From contig NZ_LDJM01000021.1 of NCBI RefSeq assembly GCF_001431485.1, positions 62,001 to 126,000 on the forward strand: a stretch of 64,000 bases of DNA, given 5' to 3'. This DNA is from Stenotrophomonas ginsengisoli (GTDB lineage Bacteria > Pseudomonadota > Gammaproteobacteria > Xanthomonadales > Xanthomonadaceae). Made by a program: the position numbers and the translations under genes. Each line of letters begins with the position of its first letter. Position 1 is the first letter of the stretch. The notes under the pieces were generated by a model. It worked only from the letters and a program-made list of their open reading frames with translations. It was not told the DNA's origin and did not search any database. Shown here one piece after another: positions 8,915 through 17,262 of the stretch.

Positions 8915-9862
8915 ATGACAGCAATCTGGTCACTTTGCATCGGCGTATTGGCCCTGGCGCTGCTGGTGGCAGCCATCGGCCTGCTGGTGCGTGGCAGGCA
9001 CAGCGAGAGTGCCGAAGCCGCCCTGAGCAATGCGGTCAAGCGCAGCCAGAACCAGGCCCCCGTCAGTGTCGATGCGACGCTGCCCTGGTGGAAGCGCATG
9101 GCCAACGAGCTTTCCCATTTCGGCCAGCAATTGGAAGGCAGCCGTGTGCAGCAGCTGCTGCTGGCCGAAGAAGACCGCATGCTGCTGGACCAGGCCGGTG
9201 TCGGCCACAGCCATGGCCAGGCGATCTTTCTTGGCGCGCGCCTGATGACCGCCCTGCTGCTGCCATTGCTGGTGGTGCTGTTTTCCGATGCCAGCGGCGT
9301 GCGCTGGCTGGTGATCCTGCTGGCGGCCATCGCCGCCGGATTGCTCCTGCCCAAATTCCTCCTGCGCGCCTGGGCCAAGCGCATCCAGAAGGCCGTGCAT
9401 GACGAACTGCCGTTGTTCATCGACTTGCTGCGGTTGCTGCAGGGCGTGGGTTTTTCCATCGACCAGAGCCTGCAGATGCTGGGCGACAAGATGCGCCTTG
9501 CCCTGCCGGTGATCGGCCGCGAGCTGGAAATCGCCAACCTGGCCTACGGCCGCGGACGCAGTCGCGAGCAGTCATTGAACCGGCTGGCCGAGAGCTTCGA
9601 CAACGAGGACATGCGCAGCCTGATCCAGATGATCGTGCAGGTTCATTCCCATGGTGGTGCGGTGCAGGAACCGTTGAAGAATTTCGGCATCCGCCTGCGC
9701 GAGAAGCGCCGCATGAACCTGAAGGAACAGGTCGGCAAGCTGTCGGTGAAGATGACCGTGGTGATGATGGTCACCCTGCTGCCGGCCCTGCTGCTGGTCC
9801 TGGCCGGCCCGGCCATCATTGCCCTGGCGGCGGCTGTCTCACAGATGGGGAGTACGTCATGA
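8915..9862 (+). CDS. tadC: TadC inner-membrane pilus assembly protein
   Basis: This 315-residue GspF-domain protein carries DELPLFIDLLRLLQGVGFSI, then GRSREQSLNRLAE and MIVQVHSHGGAVQEPLKNF, the TadC counterpart of the TadB loop. Membrane segments lie at about 5-27, 112-150 and 275-310. It is the partner of TadB in the platform. The end overlaps tadD in an ATGA arrangement. Confidence 0.92.
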   Translation: MTAIWSLCIGVLALALLVAAIGLLVRGRHSESAEAALSNAVKRSQNQAPVSVDATLPWWKRMANELSHFGQQLEGSRVQQLLLAEEDRMLLDQAGVGHSHGQAIFLGARLMTALLLPLLVVLFSDASGVRWLVILLAAIAAGLLLPKFLLRAWAKRIQKAVHDELPLFIDLLRLLQGVGFSIDQSLQMLGDKMRLALPVIGRELEIANLAYGRGRSREQSLNRLAESFDNEDMRSLIQMIVQVHSHGGAVQEPLKNFGIRLREKRRMNLKEQVGKLSVKMTVVMMVTLLPALLLVLAGPAIIALAAAVSQMGSTS

Positions 9863-10716
9863 AGCACACACCGATCCTGCCCCGGCGCGCACGACAGCGG
9901 CTGCTGGCCACCACCCTGGCCGTGCTGTTGCCGGCTGCCGTTGCTGCCAGCGAGGCCGTGCAGCCACGCGAGCCGGCCATGTACCTGCAATTGATCGAGC
10001 AGATGCAGGCTCAAGGTGCCTGGTTTGCCTCCCTGGCCCATATCCAGGCCTATCGCCAGCAGCATGGCGACAGCCCGGCCCTGCAATTGCGCCTGGCCGA
10101 TGCCCTGCGCCAGACCGAGCAGGACGAGCAGGCCGCCGAGATCTATCGCCGCCTCAACCGGGGGCCGACCCAGGCGGCCGCATCCCACGGCCTGGGCCTG
10201 ATCGCCATGGCCCAAGGGCAGACCGCTCAAGCACTGGAGCATCTGGGAACTGCGGCCCGGCTGTCACCGTTGAAGGCGGATTATCTGGGCGACCTGGGCT
10301 ATGCCCATCTGCTCGGTGGCAACTATCCGGCAGCGCGCGCCCCGCTGGCCCAGGCCGCCGAGCTCAATCCCGGCGATGGCCGCAGCATCGCCAACCTGGC
10401 GCTGTGGCAAATGCTGGTCGGCAACAACAGCGCCGCCGAACAGATCATGCGCCAGGCCCAGCTGCCGGCCAGCACCCAGCAGGCGGTGGCTGCCCAGGCC
10501 GTACGCCTGCGCCAGCAGCACCTGCCCGCCGCTGCGGTGCCGGCGGCAACAGACCACGGCCCCACCCTGCCCAATGCAGCCCCGGGCAGCACAGCCGGTG
10601 CGGCAATGCAGCTGGCACAGCAGCCAGTCAACCAGCCGCCTCGGGTGCAGCCACCGGTGTCGATGCTCGAACGTTTCGCCCCTTCCACCTCCAGCCAGCA
10701 GGGCAACACCCCATGA
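9859..10716 (+). CDS. tadD: TadD-like TPR protein
   Basis: A 285-residue secreted or lipid-free periplasmic protein with an N-terminal signal peptide (to about residue 32) and several tetratricopeptide repeats between about 35 and 215. A recognisable repeat is LSPLKADYLGDLGYAHLLGGNY, with the next at LNPGDGRSIANLALWQMLVG. TadD proteins act as pilotin-like or assembly scaffolds for the Tad secretin. The C-terminal ~70 residues are Pro/Gln-rich and low complexity. Starts on the tadC stop and ends on the next gene's start (ATGA on both sides). Confidence 0.87.
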   Translation: MKHTPILPRRARQRLLATTLAVLLPAAVAASEAVQPREPAMYLQLIEQMQAQGAWFASLAHIQAYRQQHGDSPALQLRLADALRQTEQDEQAAEIYRRLNRGPTQAAASHGLGLIAMAQGQTAQALEHLGTAARLSPLKADYLGDLGYAHLLGGNYPAARAPLAQAAELNPGDGRSIANLALWQMLVGNNSAAEQIMRQAQLPASTQQAVAAQAVRLRQQHLPAAAVPAATDHGPTLPNAAPGSTAGAAMQLAQQPVNQPPRVQPPVSMLERFAPSTSSQQGNTP

Positions 10717-11195
10717 ATGCCAACCGCACCGTCCTTGTCCTTGCCCTGATCAGCCTGTTCGGCAGCGCCCAGGCACAGCACAACCGCCTGGTCGATGCCC
10801 CGGCCGAAGTGGCGGTGGGCGCCGATGCCAGCCTGCAAGCGGCACGCCATGTGGAAGCCGAACACCTCAGCGAGGTCACCCTGGCCGCAGCCGGGGACAG
10901 CCCCGCCGCGACAGTGCCCGCGCACAGCCCGGCATACCCCGCAGACAACGCCATACCGGCAGCGGCGGGCAACGCACCGATGCCGGAGGTCCATCACCGG
11001 CAACCGCAGCGCATCGGCGATGCCACCCGAGGCCTGCTGCAGTTGCAAGCCAGCGGCCGTGCCGCCGCCCCGATGCTGCCCATGCTCGGTGAGCCGGCCA
11101 ATGCGGCCTACAAGCGGCACCTGGACAGCTTCAGCCACCCGATTCCCGAGTTCTTCGATACCGCCGTACCGGCCACCACCGGCACGCCACAGTAA
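10713..11195 (+). CDS. DUF3613 family protein of the Tad locus
   Basis: A 160-residue protein with a signal peptide (ALISLFGSAQA). Its conserved C-terminal block reads ATRGLLQLQASGRAA, AYKRHLDSFSHPIPEFF. I recognise this as DUF3613, a family known almost only from Tad pilus operons of beta- and gammaproteobacteria; its role is unknown. The middle is Ala/Pro-rich and probably disordered. It starts on the tadD stop codon (ATGA) and precedes the TadG-like gene by 20 bp. Confidence 0.8.
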   Translation: MNANRTVLVLALISLFGSAQAQHNRLVDAPAEVAVGADASLQAARHVEAEHLSEVTLAAAGDSPAATVPAHSPAYPADNAIPAAAGNAPMPEVHHRQPQRIGDATRGLLQLQASGRAAAPMLPMLGEPANAAYKRHLDSFSHPIPEFFDTAVPATTGTPQ

Positions 11196-11215
11196 TTCCA
11201 GCCAAGGAGATGGCC

Positions 11216-13315
11216 ATGCACCTTCCAACGCGTTCGCCAGCAAAGCAGCAGGGTGCTGCCGCCATCACCATCATGTTGTGCATGCTGGGCCTGATCGCCA
11301 TCCTCGGCCTGATCGAGGTCGGTTACCTGTACTGGGCCAAGCGTGATGTGCAGAAAATCGCCGATCTGGCCGCACTGGCCGGTGCCCAGCGCCTGGAGCT
11401 GTGCACCAGCGATCATGCCGACAACCAGGCTGCGCGCAGCAACGCCCTGGTGGACAACACCTTCGGCGGTGAGCTGAGCATCCGTTGCGGCCACTGGTCG
11501 GTGGCTACCGGGGCCGAAGCGGTGGTGGCCGTGGGCAGCGGCCGCAGCCTCAATGCGGTGCAGGTGCAGGCCAGCCGCGCGGCGCTGCCGTTGTTCGGCC
11601 AAGTACCCGGCGTACCGCGCCTGAGCGCGCGCGCCATTGCCCGCCGCAGCGAACCGGTGGCTGCCTTCTCGATCGGCTCGCGCCTGCTGGACATCACCAG
11701 CAATGGCCCGGTCCAGGGCCTGCTGCGGCTGGTCGGCGTTGACCTGAGCAATACCGAGATCGCCAGCTTCCGTGGCCTGGCCCAGGTCAAGGTCACCCCG
11801 CGTGGCCTGCTGCAGGCCTTGGGCATCCCGGTTACCGCCGACCTGTCGGTGGGCGATTTGAACAACCTGCTGGCCACCCACCAGGTCAGCGTGGGCAGCC
11901 TGGTCGATGCCGTGGTCGATATCGGCAACCAGCAGGGGGTGGCCAACATCGAGGTCGGCGTACTGCGCGCCAAGCTGGCCAGCCTGGGCATCAACAACCT
12001 GCGTCTGGCCCTGGGCTCGGCCAACGGGGTTGGCGGGCTGTTTGCCAATATCGCCGCCGGCGCCTCGGCCAATTCGGCCCTGGATGCCGACATCAACGCA
12101 TTGAACCTGCTGATGACCAGCCTGCAGATTGCCAACAGCGAGCATGCCGTGTCCATTCCGCAGTTGAACCTGCTCGGCATCGAAGCCAAGGCCAGCGTGA
12201 TCGAACCGCCATCCATCGCCATCGGTCCGATCGGCACCACCGCCTACACCAGCCAGGTCCGTCTGTTCCTGGACATCGACACCAACCGCATTCCGGCCCT
12301 GAACCTGGTGCTGGGCCTGCTCGGCGCGCGGGTCAAACTGCCGGTGTATGTGGACGTGGTGGATGGATTTGGCCGGCTCGCTGCGGTGGACTGCGCGTCC
12401 ACCCCGCGCACCGCCACGGTGGATGTGACCTCCAGCGTGGCCAACATCTGCATCGGCAAGGCCATCACCCCGTGGGACAGCACCACCGAGCTGTGCAGCA
12501 GCGGCCTGGCCAACGAGGAGCTGGTGCGCCTGCTGGGCAAGACCGTGCTCAACCACAAGATCCACCTGCCCGCGCTCAGCGACACCGACAGCCTGACCCT
12601 GGCCGCCGGCCAGAGTGGCTCGGTGCAGCCCAATGCCCTGCGCATCGGCGACCTGCTCTCCAACCTGGTCAACACCCTGCTCGGCACCCTGGGCTCGCTG
12701 TTCCAACAACAGGGCGATCCGGCCGCCAATGCCAAGGAGCTGGCCGACCGCTACCTGCAGGCGACCAAGAAGAGTTCCGGTGCGTATGACCCGGAAGCGG
12801 TGATCACCGCCCTGCGTGACGGCAACAGCGCGCAGAACCTGCCGGCCCTGGGCAGCTGGACCACCGATATCCCGGTGTGCACGTCCTACGTGCTGGTCAG
12901 CAACTGCGTGATGCAGCCGGGCAATGTCTGGGATGGCTTCCGCCACTCGGTCACCATCAACGACGCCAGCCTGCTCGGCGGCCTGTTCGACGTGCTCGGC
13001 CTGAGTTCCTGCCAGGGCCTGCTGGCCGGTCTGCTGGCCTACAACACCTGCGTGCGCAACAACCTGGCCAGCTACCTGCAGACCAAGCCCGGCGGGCTGC
13101 AGGGCGGCAGCTATGACCCGGTCACCGGCAGCGGCAGCTGCAACACCGTGCTGTGCATCCTGCTCAAGCCGCTGCTGGAGGTATTGCGGCCGATCCTCAA
13201 CGGCATCGGCCAATTGCTGAGCCAGCTGCTGAGCGAGGTGCTGGGCATCAACCTGGGGCGCAGCGTGGTGGAAATGCACTCCATCCAGTGCGGTGGTGCC
13301 GATCTGGTACGGTGA
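11216..13315 (+). CDS. TadG-like large minor pilin / pilus-associated protein
   Basis: A 699-residue protein with an N-terminal TadG/TadE-like segment, QGAAAITIMLCMLGLIAILG, then a Tad-type region with DVQKIADLAALAGAQRL. The remaining ~550 residues are a long periplasmic or surface domain containing paired cysteines and many Leu/Asn-rich repeats. TadG proteins anchor or cap the Tad machinery. AAGGAG lies directly against an ATG at 11210 but six bases before the ATG at 11216, so I prefer 11216. It is the last gene of the operon; no obvious rho-independent terminator follows. Confidence 0.82.
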   Translation: MHLPTRSPAKQQGAAAITIMLCMLGLIAILGLIEVGYLYWAKRDVQKIADLAALAGAQRLELCTSDHADNQAARSNALVDNTFGGELSIRCGHWSVATGAEAVVAVGSGRSLNAVQVQASRAALPLFGQVPGVPRLSARAIARRSEPVAAFSIGSRLLDITSNGPVQGLLRLVGVDLSNTEIASFRGLAQVKVTPRGLLQALGIPVTADLSVGDLNNLLATHQVSVGSLVDAVVDIGNQQGVANIEVGVLRAKLASLGINNLRLALGSANGVGGLFANIAAGASANSALDADINALNLLMTSLQIANSEHAVSIPQLNLLGIEAKASVIEPPSIAIGPIGTTAYTSQVRLFLDIDTNRIPALNLVLGLLGARVKLPVYVDVVDGFGRLAAVDCASTPRTATVDVTSSVANICIGKAITPWDSTTELCSSGLANEELVRLLGKTVLNHKIHLPALSDTDSLTLAAGQSGSVQPNALRIGDLLSNLVNTLLGTLGSLFQQQGDPAANAKELADRYLQATKKSSGAYDPEAVITALRDGNSAQNLPALGSWTTDIPVCTSYVLVSNCVMQPGNVWDGFRHSVTINDASLLGGLFDVLGLSSCQGLLAGLLAYNTCVRNNLASYLQTKPGGLQGGSYDPVTGSGSCNTVLCILLKPLLEVLRPILNGIGQLLSQLLSEVLGINLGRSVVEMHSIQCGGADLVR

Positions 13316-13432
13316 TCACCCAGGGCCCTGCCGGCGGGCTTCCAGTGTGCCGGTATCTCCATGCTAGACTCGCTTGCGACCCGGCAGACAGCTGGGGGCA
13401 CGCCAACGCAACCTCGGGGAAAACATAGCTCC

Positions 13433-14164
13433 ATGATTCGGAACCTGACCGTTTCTGGCCGTTGGCGTCTGCCTCTGGCTGCCTGCGCAATGATGCTCAG
13501 CCTGACTGCCTGTGCCCACGATGCCTGGCGTGCCCAGGCACCGGTGACCACGGCCAGCCCTGCAACCCCGGCCAGCCCGGTTGTTGCCGGCAGCGCGATG
13601 AACAGCACCGTAGGCAACACCGCCGCGGAAATGCAGCGGCTGATGGCTGCCGGCAGCCTGAGCGAGATGCGCACCACCTACAACGGCCAGTACGGCGCCA
13701 GCCTGCTGTTCCATGCCGAATCGCTGTCCTATTACGTGGCCCTGTTCCACGACAAGCAGTTCTGGCGCGTGATCCGCACCGATCAGATCGACAATGCCGA
13801 ATCGATGTACCGCGCCTTTGCCGAGCAGACCCAGCAGCTGGCCCAGGTCTACCTGGATACCCTGCGCCTGGATGCCGGCAAGCGTTACACCGAAAAGCTG
13901 GTGGCAATGAACGAAAACCGTCTGCAGGGCATGCAGCAGGAACTGGCCCAGCAGCAGCAACAGGCCACGGTGGTCAGCCAGGCCATCGCCGAGAACCGCC
14001 AGCAGGCAGCCAGCCTGTCCGGCGACCTGCGTGCGACCAACTCGCAGCTGGAAGCTTTGCAAAGCCAGATCCAGGCGCTGCAGGCCATCCAGTTGGACAC
14101 CTCGCTCAAGCTGCCGGTGGCCGAGCCGGCCACTCCGCCGGGCCCGGCGGCCTCGGGCGAGTAA
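13433..14164 (+). CDS. DUF2968 family lipoprotein
   Basis: This 243-residue protein begins with a signal peptide and a plausible lipobox SLTAC around residue 27. A conserved domain follows, with GSLSEMRTTYNGQYGASLLFH and LFHDKQFWRVIRT, then a coiled coil (about 125-225) very rich in Gln. The pattern matches DUF2968 (PF11180), a family of unknown function in beta- and gammaproteobacteria. It is monocistronic: 117 bp separate it from tadG and a strong terminator follows. Confidence 0.78.
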   Translation: MIRNLTVSGRWRLPLAACAMMLSLTACAHDAWRAQAPVTTASPATPASPVVAGSAMNSTVGNTAAEMQRLMAAGSLSEMRTTYNGQYGASLLFHAESLSYYVALFHDKQFWRVIRTDQIDNAESMYRAFAEQTQQLAQVYLDTLRLDAGKRYTEKLVAMNENRLQGMQQELAQQQQQATVVSQAIAENRQQAASLSGDLRATNSQLEALQSQIQALQAIQLDTSLKLPVAEPATPPGPAASGE

Positions 14165-14185
14165 TTTCCGCCCCGCTTTGCCCAG

Positions 14186-14217
14186 ACAACCGCCGCCTGC
14201 CGGCGGTTGTTTGTTTT
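14186..14217 (+). terminator. Rho-independent terminator after DUF2968 gene
   Basis: A perfect 10-bp stem (ACAACCGCCG / CGGCGGTTGT) with a 5-nt loop is followed by a T-rich tail. It begins 21 bp after the stop codon. Confidence 0.85.
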
Positions 14218-14317
14218 CATGCCAACCCGCACCGATACCGGCCCGGCAACAGAGGCTTGTAATGGCGCCCTTGCGCCACCATCTGCTGGGTATCCCGTTA
14301 TCAGCCGAGCCGCATGC

Positions 14318-15184
14318 ATGAGCCCGCAGCCCTACGTATTTGATGTCACCGCCGAAGGCTTCACCGCAGATGTTGCCCAGCAATCGGCCTCCGTTCCGGT
14401 ACTGCTGAACTTCTACACCCCGCGCAGCTCGCACTGCATGGACCTGTTGCAGCTGTTGGAAAAGCTGGCCGCCGAATACAACGGTGCCTTTGTGCTGGGT
14501 CGTGTCGATGTGGACCAGCAGTACGAGCTGCGTACCGCCTTCCGCATCGATTCGGCACCGACCGTGTTCCTGATGGCCAATGGCGAGATCATCAACGGCT
14601 TCCCGGGCCTGGTGCCCGAGGAAATCGTGCGCCAGATGCTGGCCCAGCACGGCATCGTGCCGGCCGAGGCCACCACCGAAGACCTGGGCCAGATCGCCGA
14701 GGAAGTGGTGCTCAGCCCGGCCGAGCAGGTGCAGGCCGCGCGCGATGCGGTGGCCGCCGAGCCGGACAAGGAAGAACTGAAGCTGGACCTGGCCCTGGCC
14801 CTGCTCAAGACCGGCAGCACCGCCGAGGCCTCGGCCTTGATCGACGCCCTGCCGGCCAACCTGTCCACCGATGACCGCGCCGTGCGTGCCAAGGCTCGCC
14901 TGGATTTTGCTGCCGCACTGGCCGATGCTCCGGCACCGGCCGAGCTGGACGCGCGCATTGCCGCCGATGGCAAGGACCTGGCTGCCCGCCACCTGCGCGG
15001 TGTGCACCACCTGCTGGGCGGAGAGGACGAGGCCGCGCTGGAGCAGTTCATCGCCATGCTGGCCGCCGACCGCAGCTTTGCCGACGGCCTGCCGCGCAAG
15101 GCCTTGATCGACGCCTTCCGGGTGATCGAGGACGAGGAGCTGGTCAGCCGCTACCGCCGCAAGATGAGCTCGATCCTGTTCTGA
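14318..15184 (+). CDS. CnoX/YbbN-like thioredoxin-TPR chaperone
   Basis: A 288-residue protein with an N-terminal thioredoxin fold (about 5-110) and a C-terminal TPR-like helical region with repeats such as EEVVLSPAEQVQAARDAV and LKLDLALALLKTG. This is the architecture of E. coli CnoX (YbbN), which protects proteins from hypochlorous-acid stress and hands clients to GroEL and DnaK. The active site is SSHC (Ser37 to Cys40) instead of CGPC, so it keeps only one cysteine, as in other CnoX proteins. Terminators lie on both sides, indicating its own transcript. Confidence 0.88.
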   Translation: MSPQPYVFDVTAEGFTADVAQQSASVPVLLNFYTPRSSHCMDLLQLLEKLAAEYNGAFVLGRVDVDQQYELRTAFRIDSAPTVFLMANGEIINGFPGLVPEEIVRQMLAQHGIVPAEATTEDLGQIAEEVVLSPAEQVQAARDAVAAEPDKEELKLDLALALLKTGSTAEASALIDALPANLSTDDRAVRAKARLDFAAALADAPAPAELDARIAADGKDLAARHLRGVHHLLGGEDEAALEQFIAMLAADRSFADGLPRKALIDAFRVIEDEELVSRYRRKMSSILF

Positions 15185-15211
15185 GCCGCATCTGGCATCT
15201 GCAAGCCGCCC

Positions 15212-15245
15212 CGACAAAGCCCCGCCTGCGGGGCTTTGTCGTTGG
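15212..15245 (+). terminator. Rho-independent terminator after cnoX-like gene
   Basis: A 14-bp inverted repeat (CGACAAAGCCCCGC and its complement) is separated by only two bases, so the real loop is slightly larger. It lies 27 bp after the stop. The tail is only moderately T-rich. Confidence 0.7.
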
Positions 15246-15310
15246 TGACACATTCCGTACGGGGGCGGATGTTAAACTCGCTGATCCCCTTCCAGCGCCT
15301 GTTTCCCGCG

Positions 15311-15763
15311 ATGAAAGCTTCGATCTTCCGCCACGGCATGAACCTGTGGCCGCCCTACCTGTTTGCCGGCATCCACGTCACTGCGATCAGCGATGACTAC
15401 CGCCACATCCGGGTGGAACTGCGCCAGCGCTTCTGGAACGTCAACTACGTGCGCACGCACTTTGGCGGCAACCTGTTCTCGATGACCGACCCGTTCTGGA
15501 TGCTGGCCCTGCTCAAGAACATGGGCCCGAAGTACTTCGTCTGGGACAAGGCCGGCAGCATCGATTTCGTCAAACCCGGCAAGGGCGTGGTGTTTACCGA
15601 ATTCAAGCTGGACCAGGCCATGATCGACCAGCTCAAGGCCCAGGCCGCCGGTGGCGACAAGGTGCTGCACTGGTTCGAGAACGAGATCCTCGATGCCCGG
15701 GGCGACGTGGTGGCCCGCGTGCGCAAGCAGGTCTACATCCGGCTCAAGCCGGACCAGCGCTGA
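15311..15763 (+). CDS. DUF4442 hotdog-fold protein (putative thioesterase)
   Basis: The 150-residue protein begins MKASIFRHGMNLWPPYLFAG and contains FWNVNYVRTHFGGNLFSMTDP, the pattern of DUF4442. This family is related to the hotdog acyl-CoA thioesterases of the YiiD/PaaI type, but a substrate has not been established. The ATG at 15311 matches the usual family start; an in-frame ATG at 15269 would add 14 residues. It is followed by a bidirectional terminator shared with the convergent gene. Confidence 0.75.
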   Translation: MKASIFRHGMNLWPPYLFAGIHVTAISDDYRHIRVELRQRFWNVNYVRTHFGGNLFSMTDPFWMLALLKNMGPKYFVWDKAGSIDFVKPGKGVVFTEFKLDQAMIDQLKAQAAGGDKVLHWFENEILDARGDVVARVRKQVYIRLKPDQR

Positions 15764-15780
15764 AGCCCTGCAGCAGACAC

Positions 15781-15812
15781 AACAATGGCCGCAACAGCGG
15801 CCATTGTTTTTT
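15781..15812. terminator. Bidirectional terminator between convergent genes
   Basis: A perfect 12-bp stem (AACAATGGCCGC and its complement) with an AACA loop ends in six T residues on the plus strand and A residues on the other side. It serves the DUF4442 gene and probably also the minus-strand hypothetical gene. Confidence 0.85.
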
Positions 15813-15825
15813 CCTCGTAGGGCAA

Positions 15826-17211
15826 TCAGGGCGATGCCGAACTGCCAACGGTTGCCGGCGGCCACCAGGCACTCGGCAGTGATACGCGCATCGGTGCAGC
15901 CGCTTGCGGCCCTTTGCGGTAATAGCGCGGGCCTACCTGCAAAGCCCGGCCATCAGTACTCAGGGTGATCGGCCGCTGTGCCGACACCAGACCGGCAGGC
16001 AGGTTCTGCAGCTGCTGCGCGATATCGTCAGGCGCCAACGCGGGCTGCTCACGCAGCCAGACCAGTGCACCCAACAAGCGCTGTTGTGCAGCCGCATCCT
16101 GGGCACGGTGCATGAACTCGGCATAGCCCGGCCCGGCCGCGCCGTTGCCGGTAAGCAGGCAGCCAACTGCATTGGCCGGGCATTCCATCTTCCACAGCGA
16201 CCAGACACTGGCGTCGATCACAGCAGGTTGGTCCTGTGCCAATTGCTGCTGTATCGGCTCAAAACACCCTTGGGCCTGACCCGTGGCGATACGGTCCATG
16301 GTCTTGTCCACATTGAACAACCAGGAGCTGCCCGGCATGTCCATTTCATACTGGTAACTATCGGCCATCGCGGCGCCGCTGATCGCATAATCCATGCGCA
16401 TCGCCCGGCACAGGCCCAGGTCCTGGGGCTGCAGTGGAACCAACGCGGCCGTGCAACTGGACGGCAATGCGTGCCCTGCGGGCAGCTCGGCCAACACCTG
16501 GCCCAGCATCTGAGTGTTGCCCACCAGCATGGCGTTACCGACCATGGCATGGATCAAGCTGTCGCTGCGGGTCAGCAGCATGCGTCCACTAGCCATGTCA
16601 CGGCACAGGCCGGCCAGGGCCTGGTCGCTGTTGCCTTGCACATGCGCCAGAGCATGTGCGCTCAGGGAATCAAACAGCGCGCCCGTGGAATGCAGGTACG
16701 GCATCGACACATCGCCTGGATAGGGCGAGCGCACATGGCCGAAATCAGCCAGCTGCGCCACCCGCTGCAAGCGGGGCTGGCGTTGTGCCAGCGCCGCAGC
16801 CACCGCATCAGGTGCCTGGCGCACCTTGTCCAGACACTGCTCCGCCTGATGCCGCTCGCACAATACGTCGCTGCGCGGCCACGTGGTCGCTTGTCCGCCC
16901 AGCGCCGGCACGCCGGTCTGCTGCTGTTCCCCGGCAGCGCGCAGCCGGGCATTTTCCTGCTTCCACGCGGTAAACCGGCGCACCCGCTCATCCACCAGCG
17001 CCTGCCGCTGGGCCATGTCCAGGCCGTCATGGTCCAACGTTTCCAGCAGGGCCCAGGCGTTGGCCCCGGGCCAGTCCAGCGGCTGCTCCAGCGCCGCACG
17101 GGCCTGCTTCTGCATTTGCGAGGCAGGCCACAGGCGCGAGGCCAGCATCAGCAGGGCCACGGTAGCCAACAAGGCCAGCAACAGATAGACAATTCTCATC
17201 GCATTACGCAT
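15826..17211 (-). CDS. Hypothetical membrane-anchored protein, tandem paralogue 1
   Basis: A 461-residue protein I do not recognise. It has an N-terminal transmembrane or signal-anchor segment (IVYLLLALLATVALLML). A soluble region follows with several conserved cysteines, the segment LADFGHVRSPY, and HALAHVQGNSDQALAGLCRDM. The neighbour at 17263-18627 is a clear paralogue. Residues about 30-70 (QKQARAALEQPLDWPGANAW and onward) are almost identical between the two, while the rest has diverged. The start at 17211 is backed by AAGGAG five bases upstream. The extracytoplasmic location is inferred from the anchor and cysteines; function unknown. Confidence 0.75.
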   Translation of the reverse strand: MRNAMRIVYLLLALLATVALLMLASRLWPASQMQKQARAALEQPLDWPGANAWALLETLDHDGLDMAQRQALVDERVRRFTAWKQENARLRAAGEQQQTGVPALGGQATTWPRSDVLCERHQAEQCLDKVRQAPDAVAAALAQRQPRLQRVAQLADFGHVRSPYPGDVSMPYLHSTGALFDSLSAHALAHVQGNSDQALAGLCRDMASGRMLLTRSDSLIHAMVGNAMLVGNTQMLGQVLAELPAGHALPSSCTAALVPLQPQDLGLCRAMRMDYAISGAAMADSYQYEMDMPGSSWLFNVDKTMDRIATGQAQGCFEPIQQQLAQDQPAVIDASVWSLWKMECPANAVGCLLTGNGAAGPGYAEFMHRAQDAAAQQRLLGALVWLREQPALAPDDIAQQLQNLPAGLVSAQRPITLSTDGRALQVGPRYYRKGPQAAAPMRVSLPSAWWPPATVGSSASP

Positions 17212-17262
17212 GACACTCCTTTGCTTGGTTCATCGCCGGCAGGCCGGCTGCAAAAACTGGCC

